Source: Ezakiella sp. (GTDB taxonomy: Bacteria; Bacillota; Clostridia; Tissierellales; Peptoniphilaceae). Taken from it: 64,000 bases of DNA. The stretch is taken from positions 48,998-112,997 of the forward strand of contig JALEOH010000039.1 in NCBI GenBank assembly GCA_022766605.1, in the 5' to 3' direction. A program made the position numbers and the translations under genes. This document shows, in pieces, positions 1 to 9,307 of this stretch. Every line of letters begins with the position of its first letter. Positions within the stretch are counted from its first letter, which is position 1. The notes beneath the pieces are model-generated. The model ran no database searches, was not told the origin of the DNA, and was given only the letters and a program-made list of their open reading frames with translations.

Positions 1-106
1 TATAAATAGCTCCAGAATCAATATGGATCAAGCCATATTCTTTTGCAATTTGTTTAGATAAGGTGCTTTTTCCTGAGCCAGATGGTCCATCTAGTGTTAT
101 TATCAT
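1..106 (-). CDS. cmk: Cytidylate kinase, N-terminal fragment cut by window edge
   Basis: Only the first 35 codons are inside the window; the gene continues past position 1. The protein begins MIITLDGP and has a P-loop GPSGSGKST at residues 7-15, followed by an acidic HIDSGAIY stretch, as in the NMP-kinase family member Cmk, which phosphorylates CMP/dCMP with ATP. The start ATG overlaps the aroH stop in an ATGA, indicating translational coupling. Another P-loop NMP kinase is possible, but the DSGAIY motif and the scpA-scpB-rluB neighbourhood fit Cmk. Confidence 0.85.
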   Translation of the reverse strand, partial: MIITLDGPSGSGKSTLSKQIAKEYGLIHIDSGAIY

Positions 107-456
107 AATTCATCTCCATAAATATCAGGACGAAGTCGTCTCGCTTCTCCAACATAGACATTACTGATTTTTCTATCATCCTTAATATGAATTAAAAGTC
201 TAATACATTTTTTTAAAGAGTCTTTTACATATTGTTCTTGCAGGCAGATAATTGGAACATCAAAACCAGATAGCCTTATCCCATCGCCTGGGTAGGAGCT
301 ATCTAAATCCTTTGTCGCTGTAGTTATTATTGAAACAATATCATCTTTATCGAGTTTATTTAATTTTTTTATTTCTTCCATTAAAAAATGAGTCGCTTCA
401 ATAATCTCTTCTTTTTTATTTTCTTTAACCGTGATTGCTCCTCTAATTGCCTTCAA
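103..456 (-). CDS. aroH: Chorismate mutase, AroH type
   Basis: A 117-residue monofunctional chorismate mutase of the trimeric Bacillus AroH class, converting chorismate to prephenate for phenylalanine and tyrosine synthesis. By position it has the expected active-site set: Arg5 in IRGA, Cys71 and Glu74 in CLQE, Arg86 in KKCIR and Tyr101 in VYVGEA. Length matches the family (about 120 residues). It overlaps the upstream flavoprotein gene by 14 bases and the downstream cmk by 4. No other aromatic-pathway gene is in the window, so it looks like an isolated member carried in a housekeeping operon. Confidence 0.92.
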   Translation of the reverse strand: MKAIRGAITVKENKKEEIIEATHFLMEEIKKLNKLDKDDIVSIITTATKDLDSSYPGDGIRLSGFDVPIICLQEQYVKDSLKKCIRLLIHIKDDRKISNVYVGEARRLRPDIYGDEL

Positions 457-1651
457 TTAATCGCCTCCTGATTGACATAAATGCTTTATGCGCTGTAGAA
501 AATGCTATTTGTAAATTAAATCCACCCGTGTTTGCTGCAACATCAAGTAATTCACCGACTACATATAGATTTGAAACTATTTTTGATTCCATCGTCTTTG
601 GATCTATCTCTTTTATGTCCACCCCACCGTCTGTAATTACTGCCTCATTAAAATTACGCCTGCTATCCACTTTAAAATCTTGATTTTTTAGTTGATTGAC
701 AATGCTCTTTCTTTCCTCTTTAGATATTTGATTGGACTTCTTATTTGGTGAAAACTGTAATTTAGCTATAAAAAATTCAATCATTGACTTGGGCATTAGA
801 TGTTCAAGTATTTTCGAAATATCTTTATTTGGATTTTGATCAAATTCTCTTAATAGTCTGTCGTCCAATTGCTTATAATCAAGTGCTGGTTTTAAATCGA
901 TGGATATCATATCACCGTGATCTATAAATGGGCTCAATCTTAAGATTGTAGGACCTGAAAAGCCATAGTGAGTAAATAATAATTCTCCAAACTCAGAAAT
1001 ATTTTTATTTTTTATGATAACATTAACATTTTTTAAACTCAGCCCCATCAATTGATTGTTATATTTAAAGTCCGAATTTAATCCAACAAGAGCAGGTCTT
1101 GCTGGAATAATCTTATGGCCAAAATCTTTAAGAAACCTATATCCATCACCAGTAGATCCGGTTAGTGGATAACTTAATCCACCAGTAGCAAGTATTAAAT
1201 ATCTTGAATTATAGCAATCTTTTTTGGTAATTACATTAAAAAGATCTCCGTTTTTTTTAATATCGATAACTTCACTATTAAATGAATAGAGTGCCTTGCT
1301 CTTATCATAAAAAGCATTAGTAATATCTCTTGCCTTATCGCTAATTGGAAAAATCCTTTGTCCTCTCTCTTCTTTTAACATCACTCCTAAATTCTCAACA
1401 TATTCTATTAAATCTTTATTGTCAAACTCTCTAAGCGAAGAGTATAAAAATTTAGGATTGGTAAATACTTCCTTAATGAAGTTATCTATCTCCCTAGCAT
1501 TCGTTAGATTACATCTACCCTTACCAGTAATATTTAATTTTTTTCCTGGATAACTATTTTTTTCTAATATTAAAACATTTTCATCTGATACAAGGGAGCC
1601 AATCATCAAACCAGCAGCACCAGATCCAACTACAATTATATCATAAATCAT
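443..1651 (-). CDS. HI0933/BaiN-family FAD-dependent oxidoreductase
   Basis: A soluble flavoprotein of about 402 residues. The N-terminus carries the Rossmann dinucleotide motif VGSGAAG, the family motif GKKLNITGKGRCNLTN and, further in, GGLSYPLTGSTGDGY. The C-terminus has the second FAD-contact segment GELLDVAANTGGFN. These are characteristic of the HI0933 family, whose physiological substrate is generally unknown. The reading frame opens at a TTG (1660), but the ATG at 1651 inside the end of the regulator gene is a more natural start. It sits between the RpiR-type regulator and aroH. I do not assign a substrate. Confidence 0.85.
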   Translation of the reverse strand: MIYDIIVVGSGAAGLMIGSLVSDENVLILEKNSYPGKKLNITGKGRCNLTNAREIDNFIKEVFTNPKFLYSSLREFDNKDLIEYVENLGVMLKEERGQRIFPISDKARDITNAFYDKSKALYSFNSEVIDIKKNGDLFNVITKKDCYNSRYLILATGGLSYPLTGSTGDGYRFLKDFGHKIIPARPALVGLNSDFKYNNQLMGLSLKNVNVIIKNKNISEFGELLFTHYGFSGPTILRLSPFIDHGDMISIDLKPALDYKQLDDRLLREFDQNPNKDISKILEHLMPKSMIEFFIAKLQFSPNKKSNQISKEERKSIVNQLKNQDFKVDSRRNFNEAVITDGGVDIKEIDPKTMESKIVSNLYVVGELLDVAANTGGFNLQIAFSTAHKAFMSIRRRLIEGN

Positions 1652-2501
1652 CCAAATCAAATATCTCGAATTTTTCCCAGATATCCTCCATTTCAGTTAG
1701 CCTTTCTTTTGCTCTGTCCTTGTTAACTAGACTAATATCTATAATCAATGAGTTTAGAACTGCCATAGGGCCTGAGAGTGAGTCAATAAAATAAATTAAA
1801 TTATTACTGGTCAATATAGTGATGTCAGAGTTTTTGGCAAGTGTATTATTTTCTTTATCAGTAAGAGAGATTATCTTAGTATTTCTATTTTTAGCAAATC
1901 TAACAGCATCCAATATTTCCTTAGCATATCTTGGAAAAGAAACTACAAAAATGAGATCTTCTTCACTCATATTTATCAATTCTTCAACTAGTGTGGATTC
2001 ACTTTCTCCCAATAAATATACATTTGGTTTAATCATATTTAGATAAAAGTAAAAATAGCCCGCAAGAAAATGTGACGATCTAGCTCCCATAATAAAGACT
2101 CTTTTTGCATTGTCGATTAATCTTGCAGCCTCTGCAAGTTTATCACGATCTATATTGTCGATAATATGCTTAAAATTATTGATCTCAGAATTTATCGCCT
2201 GATTGATAAAAGTCTTGTGGTTCTTGATATCAGTCATGATACTCAATCTTTCCACTGAAGTAGAATAACTCTTGGTTTCAGAAATTATATATTCCTGTAA
2301 CTCCTTATATCCAGATAGACCAATTTCCTGGGCAAATCTAACAACCGTTGATTCACTTAGCTCTAATTTATCCGCAAGTTCTTTTGCAGTAAGGTCAATC
2401 GATTGATGAGGAGATTTAATTATAAAATCAGCAATCTTTTTTTGACCTTTACTCATAATATCATAATATCTATTTATAGTACTTTTAAGAGATTCTACCA
2501 T
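1641..2501 (-). CDS. RpiR-family transcriptional regulator (HTH + SIS domain)
   Basis: N-terminal RpiR-type helix-turn-helix (LTAKELADKLELSESTVVRF) followed by a C-terminal SIS sugar-phosphate-binding domain (FIMGARSSHFLAGYF; VVSFPRY). Such regulators usually respond to phosphosugars and control sugar or cell-wall-sugar catabolism. An ATG start is available at 2513 and a longer frame to 2540, but the ATG at 2501 has a GGAG six bases upstream and lies two bases after the rluB stop, so I prefer it (286 residues). No sugar operon is adjacent, so the target is unknown; it may act elsewhere in the genome. Confidence 0.85.
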   Translation of the reverse strand: MVESLKSTINRYYDIMSKGQKKIADFIIKSPHQSIDLTAKELADKLELSESTVVRFAQEIGLSGYKELQEYIISETKSYSTSVERLSIMTDIKNHKTFINQAINSEINNFKHIIDNIDRDKLAEAARLIDNAKRVFIMGARSSHFLAGYFYFYLNMIKPNVYLLGESESTLVEELINMSEEDLIFVVSFPRYAKEILDAVRFAKNRNTKIISLTDKENNTLAKNSDITILTSNNLIYFIDSLSGPMAVLNSLIIDISLVNKDRAKERLTEMEDIWEKFEIFDLDDL

Positions 2502-2502
2502 A

Positions 2503-3225
2503 TTATTCTCCATCAAACTGCGCTTTAACTCTTCTGACATAGTCTAGTTCATTTTTAGTAAATTGCCTGCTTTTTCCAATTGGCAATTCGCCCAATTCTA
2601 TCTCTCCATGGCATAGCCTTTTTAGTCCAGTTACATTATATCCAACAGCCTCAAACATTTTTCTAATTTGTCTATTACGACCTTCGCTTATAATAATTTC
2701 AATTTTAGTGTTTTTGGATTCTCGCCTTTTAAGTTTTATCTTGCATCTATTAGTTATAACTCCATCTATTACGACACCATTTTCAACCTCTTTTAATTTC
2801 TCATCAGGAATATATTCATTGAAACTAACTAAATATTTTTTTGTAATCTCAAAAGATGGATGAGTCATAATATTGGTAAAAATGCCATCGTTTGTATAGA
2901 TCATAAGACCTTCACTGTCCATATCAAGTCTACCAATTGAATTTAGTTTTCCATTATAATTGATTAAATCTCTTGCAAGTAGCTCATGATGTGGATCTTT
3001 ATTGGAAGACAAATAATTTACAGGCTTATTTAGCACAAAATAGACATTGCCTTCAACGAGTTTTATATTTTTACCATTCACTTTTACATAATCCTCATCT
3101 GTAACTTCATGGCCGATATTTGTTATAATATCACCATTAACTGAAACGGCTCCACTTTTGATTAATTCATCGGCATGTCTTCTTGAACAAAGACCTGAAT
3201 GTGCAATATATTTATTTAGTCTCAT
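2503..3225 (-). CDS. rluB: 23S rRNA pseudouridine synthase, RluB/RsuA family
   Basis: Residues 1-50 form an S4 RNA-binding domain (MRLNKYIAHSGLCSRRHADE). The catalytic domain contains GRLDMDSEGL with catalytic Asp101, then GRNRQIRKMFEAVG. Family members isomerise a specific uridine in 23S (RluB) or 16S (RsuA) rRNA. Placement directly after scpB, with 14 bases of overlap, is the standard Gram-positive scpA-scpB-rluB order and favours RluB. The length of 240 residues is normal. Confidence 0.92.
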   Translation of the reverse strand: MRLNKYIAHSGLCSRRHADELIKSGAVSVNGDIITNIGHEVTDEDYVKVNGKNIKLVEGNVYFVLNKPVNYLSSNKDPHHELLARDLINYNGKLNSIGRLDMDSEGLMIYTNDGIFTNIMTHPSFEITKKYLVSFNEYIPDEKLKEVENGVVIDGVITNRCKIKLKRRESKNTKIEIIISEGRNRQIRKMFEAVGYNVTGLKRLCHGEIELGELPIGKSRQFTKNELDYVRRVKAQFDGE

Positions 3226-3817
3226 ATTCTACTTCTGCCTCCTCCGATAACTCTTCATAGTCTTCAAAATCTATTTCGGTTATTTTTAATATCTTTTTTA
3301 TTTCTTCACGATCAAGTTGATCAGGCAATTGGGCAAGAGAGGAAATTTCAAATAATCTTAAAAATTCATCAGTTGTCCTATATACTATTGGCTTGCCCGG
3401 TTGATTGAGTTTGCCGGCTTCTTTAATCAGATTTTTTTCTAAAAGATTTTGCACCATGCCATCTACTTTTACCCCACGGATTTTCTCAATAATCTGCTTG
3501 GTTGTCGGTTGAAGATATGCGATAATGCCAAGAGTCTCCATAGCTGCATTAGATAGATTCTTTTTCTTTTGCTTAACTCCAAATGAACTAATAATATCCC
3601 CATATATCGGATTGGTGCTTATCTGACAAGTATTACCAGATATTGTTAGTCTTATGCCTCGCGAAGAGTATTCATATTCCAATGTCCTAAGAATTTCGTT
3701 CATTTCTAACTTAGTGCAATCAAAAAATCGCATCAATTCACTTATTTCCATGGGCTCCCCCCACGCAAATAACAATGCTTCAACTTCATTCTTGATTTTT
3801 AATATTTCTCTTTCCAT
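3212..3817 (-). CDS. scpB: Segregation and condensation protein B
   Basis: A 201-residue ScpB: tandem winged-helix protein that, with ScpA, binds SMC to form the bacterial condensin. Diagnostic segments are KNEVEALLFAWGEPM at the start and NAAMETLGIIAYLQPTTK and IRGVKVDGMVQNLLE in the middle. The tail is acidic. The ATG at 3817 follows an AGGTGA site. It lies 12 bases after scpA and overlaps rluB. Confidence 0.95.
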   Translation of the reverse strand: MEREILKIKNEVEALLFAWGEPMEISELMRFFDCTKLEMNEILRTLEYEYSSRGIRLTISGNTCQISTNPIYGDIISSFGVKQKKKNLSNAAMETLGIIAYLQPTTKQIIEKIRGVKVDGMVQNLLEKNLIKEAGKLNQPGKPIVYRTTDEFLRLFEISSLAQLPDQLDREEIKKILKITEIDFEDYEELSEEAEVEYETK

Positions 3818-3829
3818 ATTATCACCTAA

Positions 3830-4534
3830 TTAAACAATGTTGATGTAAATATCATCGAATAAATTATTTTGACTGTAAACTATCTTCTCCGAATTTAATA
3901 GATCGAGTATTGATAAGAATGCAGTAATTAAAAACTCCTTATCTCTATCTTTAGATAATTCTCTAAGACTGGTCTTGCCAAGTATATTTACCCTTTCTAC
4001 TATATAATTTGATAGTTCTTCGATAGTGTATTTATCACTTATAATAGCTTCTTCTTCAAAATCTTCTCTAGATATAAAGTTCTTTATGATATTGTTGGTT
4101 ATACTACTCAATCGATCTAAATTATACTGAATGATATATATTGATTCATTAGAAAATAAATCAGCGCTCATAAGTCTATCGTATGACTTGAGGTTGTAAT
4201 TATATCTATTGGATAGCTCATCTGCTGCATATTTAAATCTACTATATACTATTAACTGATCTACGAGATTGGTACGAGGATCGTCATCCTCTATATCTTC
4301 CTTTTTTGGAAGTAACATCTTAGTCTTGATGTTTAAAAGTGTTGCAGCAAGATAAAGAAATTCGACTTGGACTTCTATGCCTCTAATGGTGTTTTCTCTA
4401 ATTGCATTTAAATATTCTTTAGTTATAAAGTTGATTGGAATATCATAGATATCTATTTCATTTTTTTTTATTAAATCAAGCAATAAATCAAGTGGACCAT
4501 TGTATTGATCTAGATTCACTAAGATATCTGTCAT
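3830..4534 (-). CDS. scpA: Segregation and condensation protein A
   Basis: The kleisin subunit of SMC-ScpAB. The N-terminus (LDQYNGPLDLLLDLIKKNEIDIYDI) is the ScpA signature that binds the SMC neck; LYLAATLLNIKTKMLLP follows; the C-terminal winged helix binds the SMC cap. An upstream ATG at 4546 is in frame, but the ATG at 4534 overlaps the protease stop as ATGA and gives the usual family N-terminus, so I choose it (234 residues). Neither start has a strong Shine-Dalgarno, which is consistent with coupling to the upstream gene. Confidence 0.94.
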   Translation of the reverse strand: MTDILVNLDQYNGPLDLLLDLIKKNEIDIYDIPINFITKEYLNAIRENTIRGIEVQVEFLYLAATLLNIKTKMLLPKKEDIEDDDPRTNLVDQLIVYSRFKYAADELSNRYNYNLKSYDRLMSADLFSNESIYIIQYNLDRLSSITNNIIKNFISREDFEEEAIISDKYTIEELSNYIVERVNILGKTSLRELSKDRDKEFLITAFLSILDLLNSEKIVYSQNNLFDDIYINIV

Positions 4535-5118
4535 TTTAATATCCATTCAAATATTGGCCAAATCACTAAATTCATTATTTTAGATACAGAGCCAGAGACT
4601 ATCAAAATTAGTAATACTAATGATGAATATCTCGAGTATTTTGAGACTTCATAGGCTGTTCTCCTGCTAAAGAATGACAATAATATATTCGATCCATCAA
4701 GAGGTGGTATTGGAATAAGATTAAATACAGCCAAATTGAGATTTATTATCATTAAATAAACCAATAGATCAATGATGAAAGTGGAATTGATACTGGCATA
4801 TTTTAATATTTTGCCAAATATAAATGCAAATAAGAAATTTGTAGCTATTCCTGCAATACTAACAAAGAACATACCTACATTGTAATTCTTTAAATTATTA
4901 CTATTTACTGGCACGGGCTTAGCCCATCCAAATTTAAATATAAATAAACTCATAACGCCAAGTGGATCAAGATGCTTGAATGGATTTAGTGAAAGTCTTC
5001 CTTCATTTTTAGCACTATTATCACCAAAAAGCATTGCCACAAATCCGTGCGCAAACTCGTGAACTACTATTGCAAAAGTAACAGCAATTACTTGAATTAT
5101 TATAGTTTTAAAATCCAT
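4531..5118 (-). CDS. Site-2-protease-family (M50) membrane metalloprotease
   Basis: A 195-residue integral membrane protein with the zinc motif HEFAH (H20, E21, H24) in the first membrane segment and a downstream NLIPIPPLDGSN segment that supplies the third ligand (the NPDG-like motif). This is the compact YwhC-like M50 group without PDZ or CBS domains. Its substrates are unknown. It sits between the nucleoside phosphorylase gene (TAATG overlap) and scpA, a common clostridial arrangement. Confidence 0.9.
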   Translation of the reverse strand: MDFKTIIIQVIAVTFAIVVHEFAHGFVAMLFGDNSAKNEGRLSLNPFKHLDPLGVMSLFIFKFGWAKPVPVNSNNLKNYNVGMFFVSIAGIATNFLFAFIFGKILKYASINSTFIIDLLVYLMIINLNLAVFNLIPIPPLDGSNILLSFFSRRTAYEVSKYSRYSSLVLLILIVSGSVSKIMNLVIWPIFEWILK

Positions 5119-6407
5119 TATATTACCTCTATTATTCTATTCTTTTTCGTTGAAATATCTAACAAATTATAAGAACTCTTAATTAAATCATCTATATCAG
5201 ATAAGTTTTTATTTGTGTAGATGTTATAAATTACATCACCCTCATTAACAAAATCTCCCCAAACTTTATTGAAATATATTCCCGCTCCAAAATCAATCTT
5301 ATCTTCTTTCTTTTCTCGTCCTGCCCCAGATAATAGTGAGAGTTGACCAATCAGATTGGCATCATAGTCAATAAATCCATCTCCACACGCTTTTATTTCT
5401 ATTTGATTTTTAGCTAAACTAAATTTATTGATATCTTTTATGAAGCTAATATCACCACCTTGATATGAGACCATTTGCTCAAATTTATTTAGTGCTGAGC
5501 CATCATCAATCACTTCTCTACATTGAGCTTTTATGTCATTGATATTTTCATTTGGTCTAATCAATTTAACAGCATGAGCGGAAAAATCAACTGCCATTTG
5601 ATACACATCTTCTTTTAAGTCGCCTTTTAAGACATCTACAACTTCAATAATCTCAAGAGTATTTCCAACAGATCTTCCAATTGGATTATTCATATCGCTA
5701 AGAACTATATTAATTTCTCGTCCATTTTTATAAGCAATATATTTCATAATGCTAGCTAGTTCTCTAGCCTGTTCAATATTCTTCATAAAAGCACCTTTTC
5801 CAACCTTTAGGTCAATGGATAAAGCCTTATTTTTTATTGCAAGCTTTTTACTCATAATTGAAGATGCGATTAGAGAAATATTATCAACTGTTGCAGTAAC
5901 ATCTCGAAGTTCATAAAGTATTTTATCTGCTGGAGCCAATTCCTTTGTTTGTGCTGAGATTACAATGCCAATTTCACGAGCTTGTTTTTCAATTTTATTT
6001 TTACTTAGATATACATTAAACTGAGGTATACTCTCTAGTTTATCAAGAGTTCCACCTGTTATTCCCAGTCCGCGACCACTCATTTTTATAATCGGTACTC
6101 CAAGTGCTGACAATATTGGCGCAATAACCAAAGTTAATTTATCACCTACACCACCTGTTGAATGCTTATCTATTGAATGCTCGCTAATACCACTAATATA
6201 TTCTGTTTCACCTGTTTCAACCATAGCCATCGTAAGATCATAAGTTTCATCAACAGTCAATTTATTCAAATATATCGCCATTAATAAAGCAGATATCTGA
6301 TAATCGGGCACAACGCCTTCTACAATTGATTTTATTGCAAAATATATTTCTTCATGAGATAATTCAAATTTATCTCTCTTTTTTTCAATAATGTCTAAGA
6401 ATCTCAT
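5118..6407 (-). CDS. pdp: Pyrimidine-nucleoside phosphorylase
   Basis: 429 residues. It catalyses phosphorolysis of thymidine/uridine to the base and (deoxy)ribose-1-phosphate. The family signature SGRGLGITGGTLDKLESIP is present, together with the phosphate/substrate motif KHSTGGVGDK. It could equally be called DeoA (thymidine phosphorylase); the Gram-positive Pdp form is the likelier. It overlaps nudF by 4 bases and the protease gene by 1, within the long operon. Confidence 0.93.
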   Translation of the reverse strand: MRFLDIIEKKRDKFELSHEEIYFAIKSIVEGVVPDYQISALLMAIYLNKLTVDETYDLTMAMVETGETEYISGISEHSIDKHSTGGVGDKLTLVIAPILSALGVPIIKMSGRGLGITGGTLDKLESIPQFNVYLSKNKIEKQAREIGIVISAQTKELAPADKILYELRDVTATVDNISLIASSIMSKKLAIKNKALSIDLKVGKGAFMKNIEQARELASIMKYIAYKNGREINIVLSDMNNPIGRSVGNTLEIIEVVDVLKGDLKEDVYQMAVDFSAHAVKLIRPNENINDIKAQCREVIDDGSALNKFEQMVSYQGGDISFIKDINKFSLAKNQIEIKACGDGFIDYDANLIGQLSLLSGAGREKKEDKIDFGAGIYFNKVWGDFVNEGDVIYNIYTNKNLSDIDDLIKSSYNLLDISTKKNRIIEVI

Positions 6408-6928
6408 TTTATTAAATCTTTAGCGATATTATATGCAATAACCGTCTTCATATCAGTAATATCCAGATCGTCAATCATCTGTCCAATTTTTTCAATATCA
6501 TAATAAGCAAAATCCAAATTTTCCTTTTGCTCTCCAATGTTTTTAGGATCTATAACATAAAAAAAGTTTATTTTCTCTGTAGAATATCCCGGAGAGCTAT
6601 AAAGAGCCATTACAAATTCAGGATTTGGCTCTATGATTCCAGTTTCCTCCTCAAGCTCGCGAGAAGCTGCCTCTAGCGGAGTTTCTCCCTTATCTATTAT
6701 TCCTGCTGGAATTTCAAGAAGTTCCTTATTAATCGCCTTTCTATAGTGGTTTAATAGTAGTAATTCCCTACCCTTTATTACAACAATAGCTACTGTACCA
6801 TCGTGTTCAACAATCTCACGCTTAGAGTATTTTCTATCAGGTAACTCTACTGAATCAACTCTAAGATTAATAATCTTTCCTTCATAAACTTTATCGCTTT
6901 TTATTGTGGTCTCAATATTATTATTCAT
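6404..6928 (-). CDS. nudF: ADP-ribose pyrophosphatase, Nudix family
   Basis: A 174-residue Nudix hydrolase. The full Nudix box is visible: G-x5-E-x7-RELEEETGI, starting at the glycine of the IPAGIIDKGE segment, preceded by the ADPRase-type strand around NHYRKAINKELLEIPAG. Expected reaction: ADP-ribose to AMP and ribose-5-phosphate. The gene lies between recN (1-base gap) and pdp (ATGA overlap). Gram-positive genomes often keep an ADP-ribose Nudix gene near recN and nucleoside genes. Confidence 0.9.
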   Translation of the reverse strand: MNNNIETTIKSDKVYEGKIINLRVDSVELPDRKYSKREIVEHDGTVAIVVIKGRELLLLNHYRKAINKELLEIPAGIIDKGETPLEAASRELEEETGIIEPNPEFVMALYSSPGYSTEKINFFYVIDPKNIGEQKENLDFAYYDIEKIGQMIDDLDITDMKTVIAYNIAKDLIK

Positions 6929-6929
6929 A

Positions 6930-8591
6930 TTATCCTCTCTTTTCCTCTAGCAAATCTCGAGCATTTTGAAGCGTTGAATCATTTATTTTTTCACCACTTA
7001 ATAGCCTTGCTAGCTCCTTTACCCTTTCCTCAAAATCCAATTCTTTTACATTAGAAATAGTTTCATCATTTTCGTCATGCTTTTCTATTTTAAAATGAGT
7101 GTCGGCTTTTGCTATAATCTGTGGTAAATGCGAAATCAATATTACTTGACAATTTTTTGAAAGTTCGCTTAATCTATTTCCAACTGCATTTGCCACTTTC
7201 CCACTTAGCCCAGCATCAATCTCATCAAATACCAAAGTTTTATCACTATCATCTGCATAAATCTTCTTAAGTGCTAACATAAATCTACTCATCTCCCCGC
7301 CAGAAATAATATCTCTTAATGGCAATAGATCAGATCCTTTATTTGTTGCTGCTAAAAATTCAACATTATCTATTCCAGTAGATGAAGGTGACGAATTTTT
7401 AAAATCAATTTGAAATCTAATATTTAGCATATCAAGCTCTTTTAACTCAATCGTTAGTCTCTTTTCAATTTTTTCGGCAAACTGTTTACGCATATTACTT
7501 AATTCATTAGCTCTATCCATATAAAGTGAATTAGCCACCTCTAGCTCATTTGTTTTTTCATTTATTAAATATTCAATGTTTTTTAGTCTATCTAATTCCG
7601 ATTGAAATTCTAGTTTTTTATCTAAAATCCCATCGATATCTAGAGAATATTTTTTCTTTAAGCTCTGAATCTTTGCAAGTCTTGAGTTAATATCCTCAAG
7701 TCTTAATTCATCATAATCATCCTCAGTAAAATTTGCAAGCTCCATATTTATATCTTCTATCTCATAAAGTGAGCTTTCTAGTCTCTTTCTCAATTCGAGA
7801 AAACCATCATCATATTCTTCAATTTTATTCATATAGCTGATTGCTTCAGATAAGTTGGTTATGACGCCATTATTATAATCATCTCCACTTAATAAACTCT
7901 TGGTTTTATATATCGAATTATTAATAAGTTGAAAGTTTTCAAGCCTCAAAAGCTCTTCCTGCAATTCATCATCTTCACTAGGCCTTAAATTCATATTTTC
8001 AATCTCATTTATTTGAAAATCCAAATAATCGATTTCATTATCCAAATTTTTAGATTTATCTTGCAAATTATTTAATTCATTTTTTATATTCTGATATTGC
8101 TTAAAAGCATTTTGAACTTCTATAAGCCTAGAACTGATTTCATCATCAAAAGAATCGATTAACGGTAGATAATTTTCAGGATTTAATAGCAGCTGATGCT
8201 CATATTGACCGTATATATCACAGAGATCTTTTGTTAACATTTTAAGATCATTTAATGTGACAGAAAAGCCATTTACTCTTGAGATAGATGGATAATTGGT
8301 ATAAAGATCTCGTCTTATTAGAATCGATTCCTCTTCATTTGAAAGCCCGAGCTTTTTCAATTTTTCTTCAATTAAATCTGTATTTAAAAATCGAACCTCA
8401 ATTATAGAATGCTCTTCTCCCGATTTAATCATAGATTTAGATGCTCGCTCTCCCAAGCAAACTCCAAGCGCTTCGAATACAATTGATTTACCAGCACCAG
8501 TTTCACCACTAATAATATTTAAGCCTTTATTAAATTGGATGAACGAATCCTTAATCAATGCAAAATTGCGGATTCTAATATCTAAAATCAT
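6930..8591 (-). CDS. recN: DNA repair protein RecN
   Basis: A 553-residue SMC-like repair ATPase acting at double-strand breaks. The Walker A GETGAGKS occupies residues 29-36; the ABC signature SGGEMSRFMLALK and Walker B LVFDEIDAGLSG are in the C-terminal quarter; a long charged coiled coil lies between. Length agrees with the family. It shares one base with the tlyA stop region. In many spore formers spoIVB and spo0A follow recN; here nudF does, which fits a non-sporulating lineage. Confidence 0.97.
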   Translation of the reverse strand: MILDIRIRNFALIKDSFIQFNKGLNIISGETGAGKSIVFEALGVCLGERASKSMIKSGEEHSIIEVRFLNTDLIEEKLKKLGLSNEEESILIRRDLYTNYPSISRVNGFSVTLNDLKMLTKDLCDIYGQYEHQLLLNPENYLPLIDSFDDEISSRLIEVQNAFKQYQNIKNELNNLQDKSKNLDNEIDYLDFQINEIENMNLRPSEDDELQEELLRLENFQLINNSIYKTKSLLSGDDYNNGVITNLSEAISYMNKIEEYDDGFLELRKRLESSLYEIEDINMELANFTEDDYDELRLEDINSRLAKIQSLKKKYSLDIDGILDKKLEFQSELDRLKNIEYLINEKTNELEVANSLYMDRANELSNMRKQFAEKIEKRLTIELKELDMLNIRFQIDFKNSSPSSTGIDNVEFLAATNKGSDLLPLRDIISGGEMSRFMLALKKIYADDSDKTLVFDEIDAGLSGKVANAVGNRLSELSKNCQVILISHLPQIIAKADTHFKIEKHDENDETISNVKELDFEERVKELARLLSGEKINDSTLQNARDLLEEKRG

Positions 8592-9307
8592 TAATCCTCC
8601 ATATATTTAAAATATACTAAATACTCAATATTGCCCGCTTTGCCTAAAATTGGGGATTTGTCATAATCTATCATCTGAAATCCTTCTCTTTTAAATTCCA
8701 AAATAATATTCTCAAGTATTTTCTCTCTTAAAATATTATCTTTAACAACACCTGATTTCCCTATATTCTCTTCTCCTACTTCAAATTGTGGCTTAATTAA
8801 AGCTATTAGACTTGAACCATTATAAACAGAGCTCTTTATAGAAGACAATATCTTCAATATTGAAATAAAACTTACATCAACTGTCACCACATCGTATTTA
8901 TACCCATTATTGACAAATTCTCTTATATCAGTATTTTCAAATACTCTTATTTTTCTATTATTACGTAGAGAGTTATCAAGTTGGTCACTTCCAACATCGA
9001 CACAGTCAATGCTCTTAGCTCCATATTTTAACAAAATCTGTGTAAATCCACCAGTCGATGATCCAATGTCAAGTGCAGTTTTATAATCTATATCTATATT
9101 AAATTTCTCAATGGCATATCTAAGTTTATGAGCAGCTCTTCCTACATATATCTCTTCTTCAATTAAATCCACGACATCGCCTTCTATTTTATAACCGGTC
9201 TTGGTAATAGTTATATCATTAACCTTTACCTTACCTGATTTTATTAAATCTTGAGCTTTGGAGCGTGATATATTATATTGATTTGATAAAAAAATATCCA
9301 ATCTCAA
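8591..9307 (-). CDS. tlyA: TlyA-family rRNA 2'-O-methyltransferase
   Basis: 238 residues: an N-terminal S4 domain (MRLDIFLSNQYNISRSKAQD) and an FtsJ/RrmJ-type methyltransferase with the SAM loop DIGSSTGGFTQILL and the later ALIKPQFEVG segment. TlyA enzymes methylate cytidine ribose positions in 16S and/or 23S rRNA; which site this one uses cannot be told here. The start overlaps the prenyl synthase stop by 4 bases (coupling). Confidence 0.92.
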   Translation of the reverse strand: MRLDIFLSNQYNISRSKAQDLIKSGKVKVNDITITKTGYKIEGDVVDLIEEEIYVGRAAHKLRYAIEKFNIDIDYKTALDIGSSTGGFTQILLKYGAKSIDCVDVGSDQLDNSLRNNRKIRVFENTDIREFVNNGYKYDVVTVDVSFISILKILSSIKSSVYNGSSLIALIKPQFEVGEENIGKSGVVKDNILREKILENIILEFKREGFQMIDYDKSPILGKAGNIEYLVYFKYMED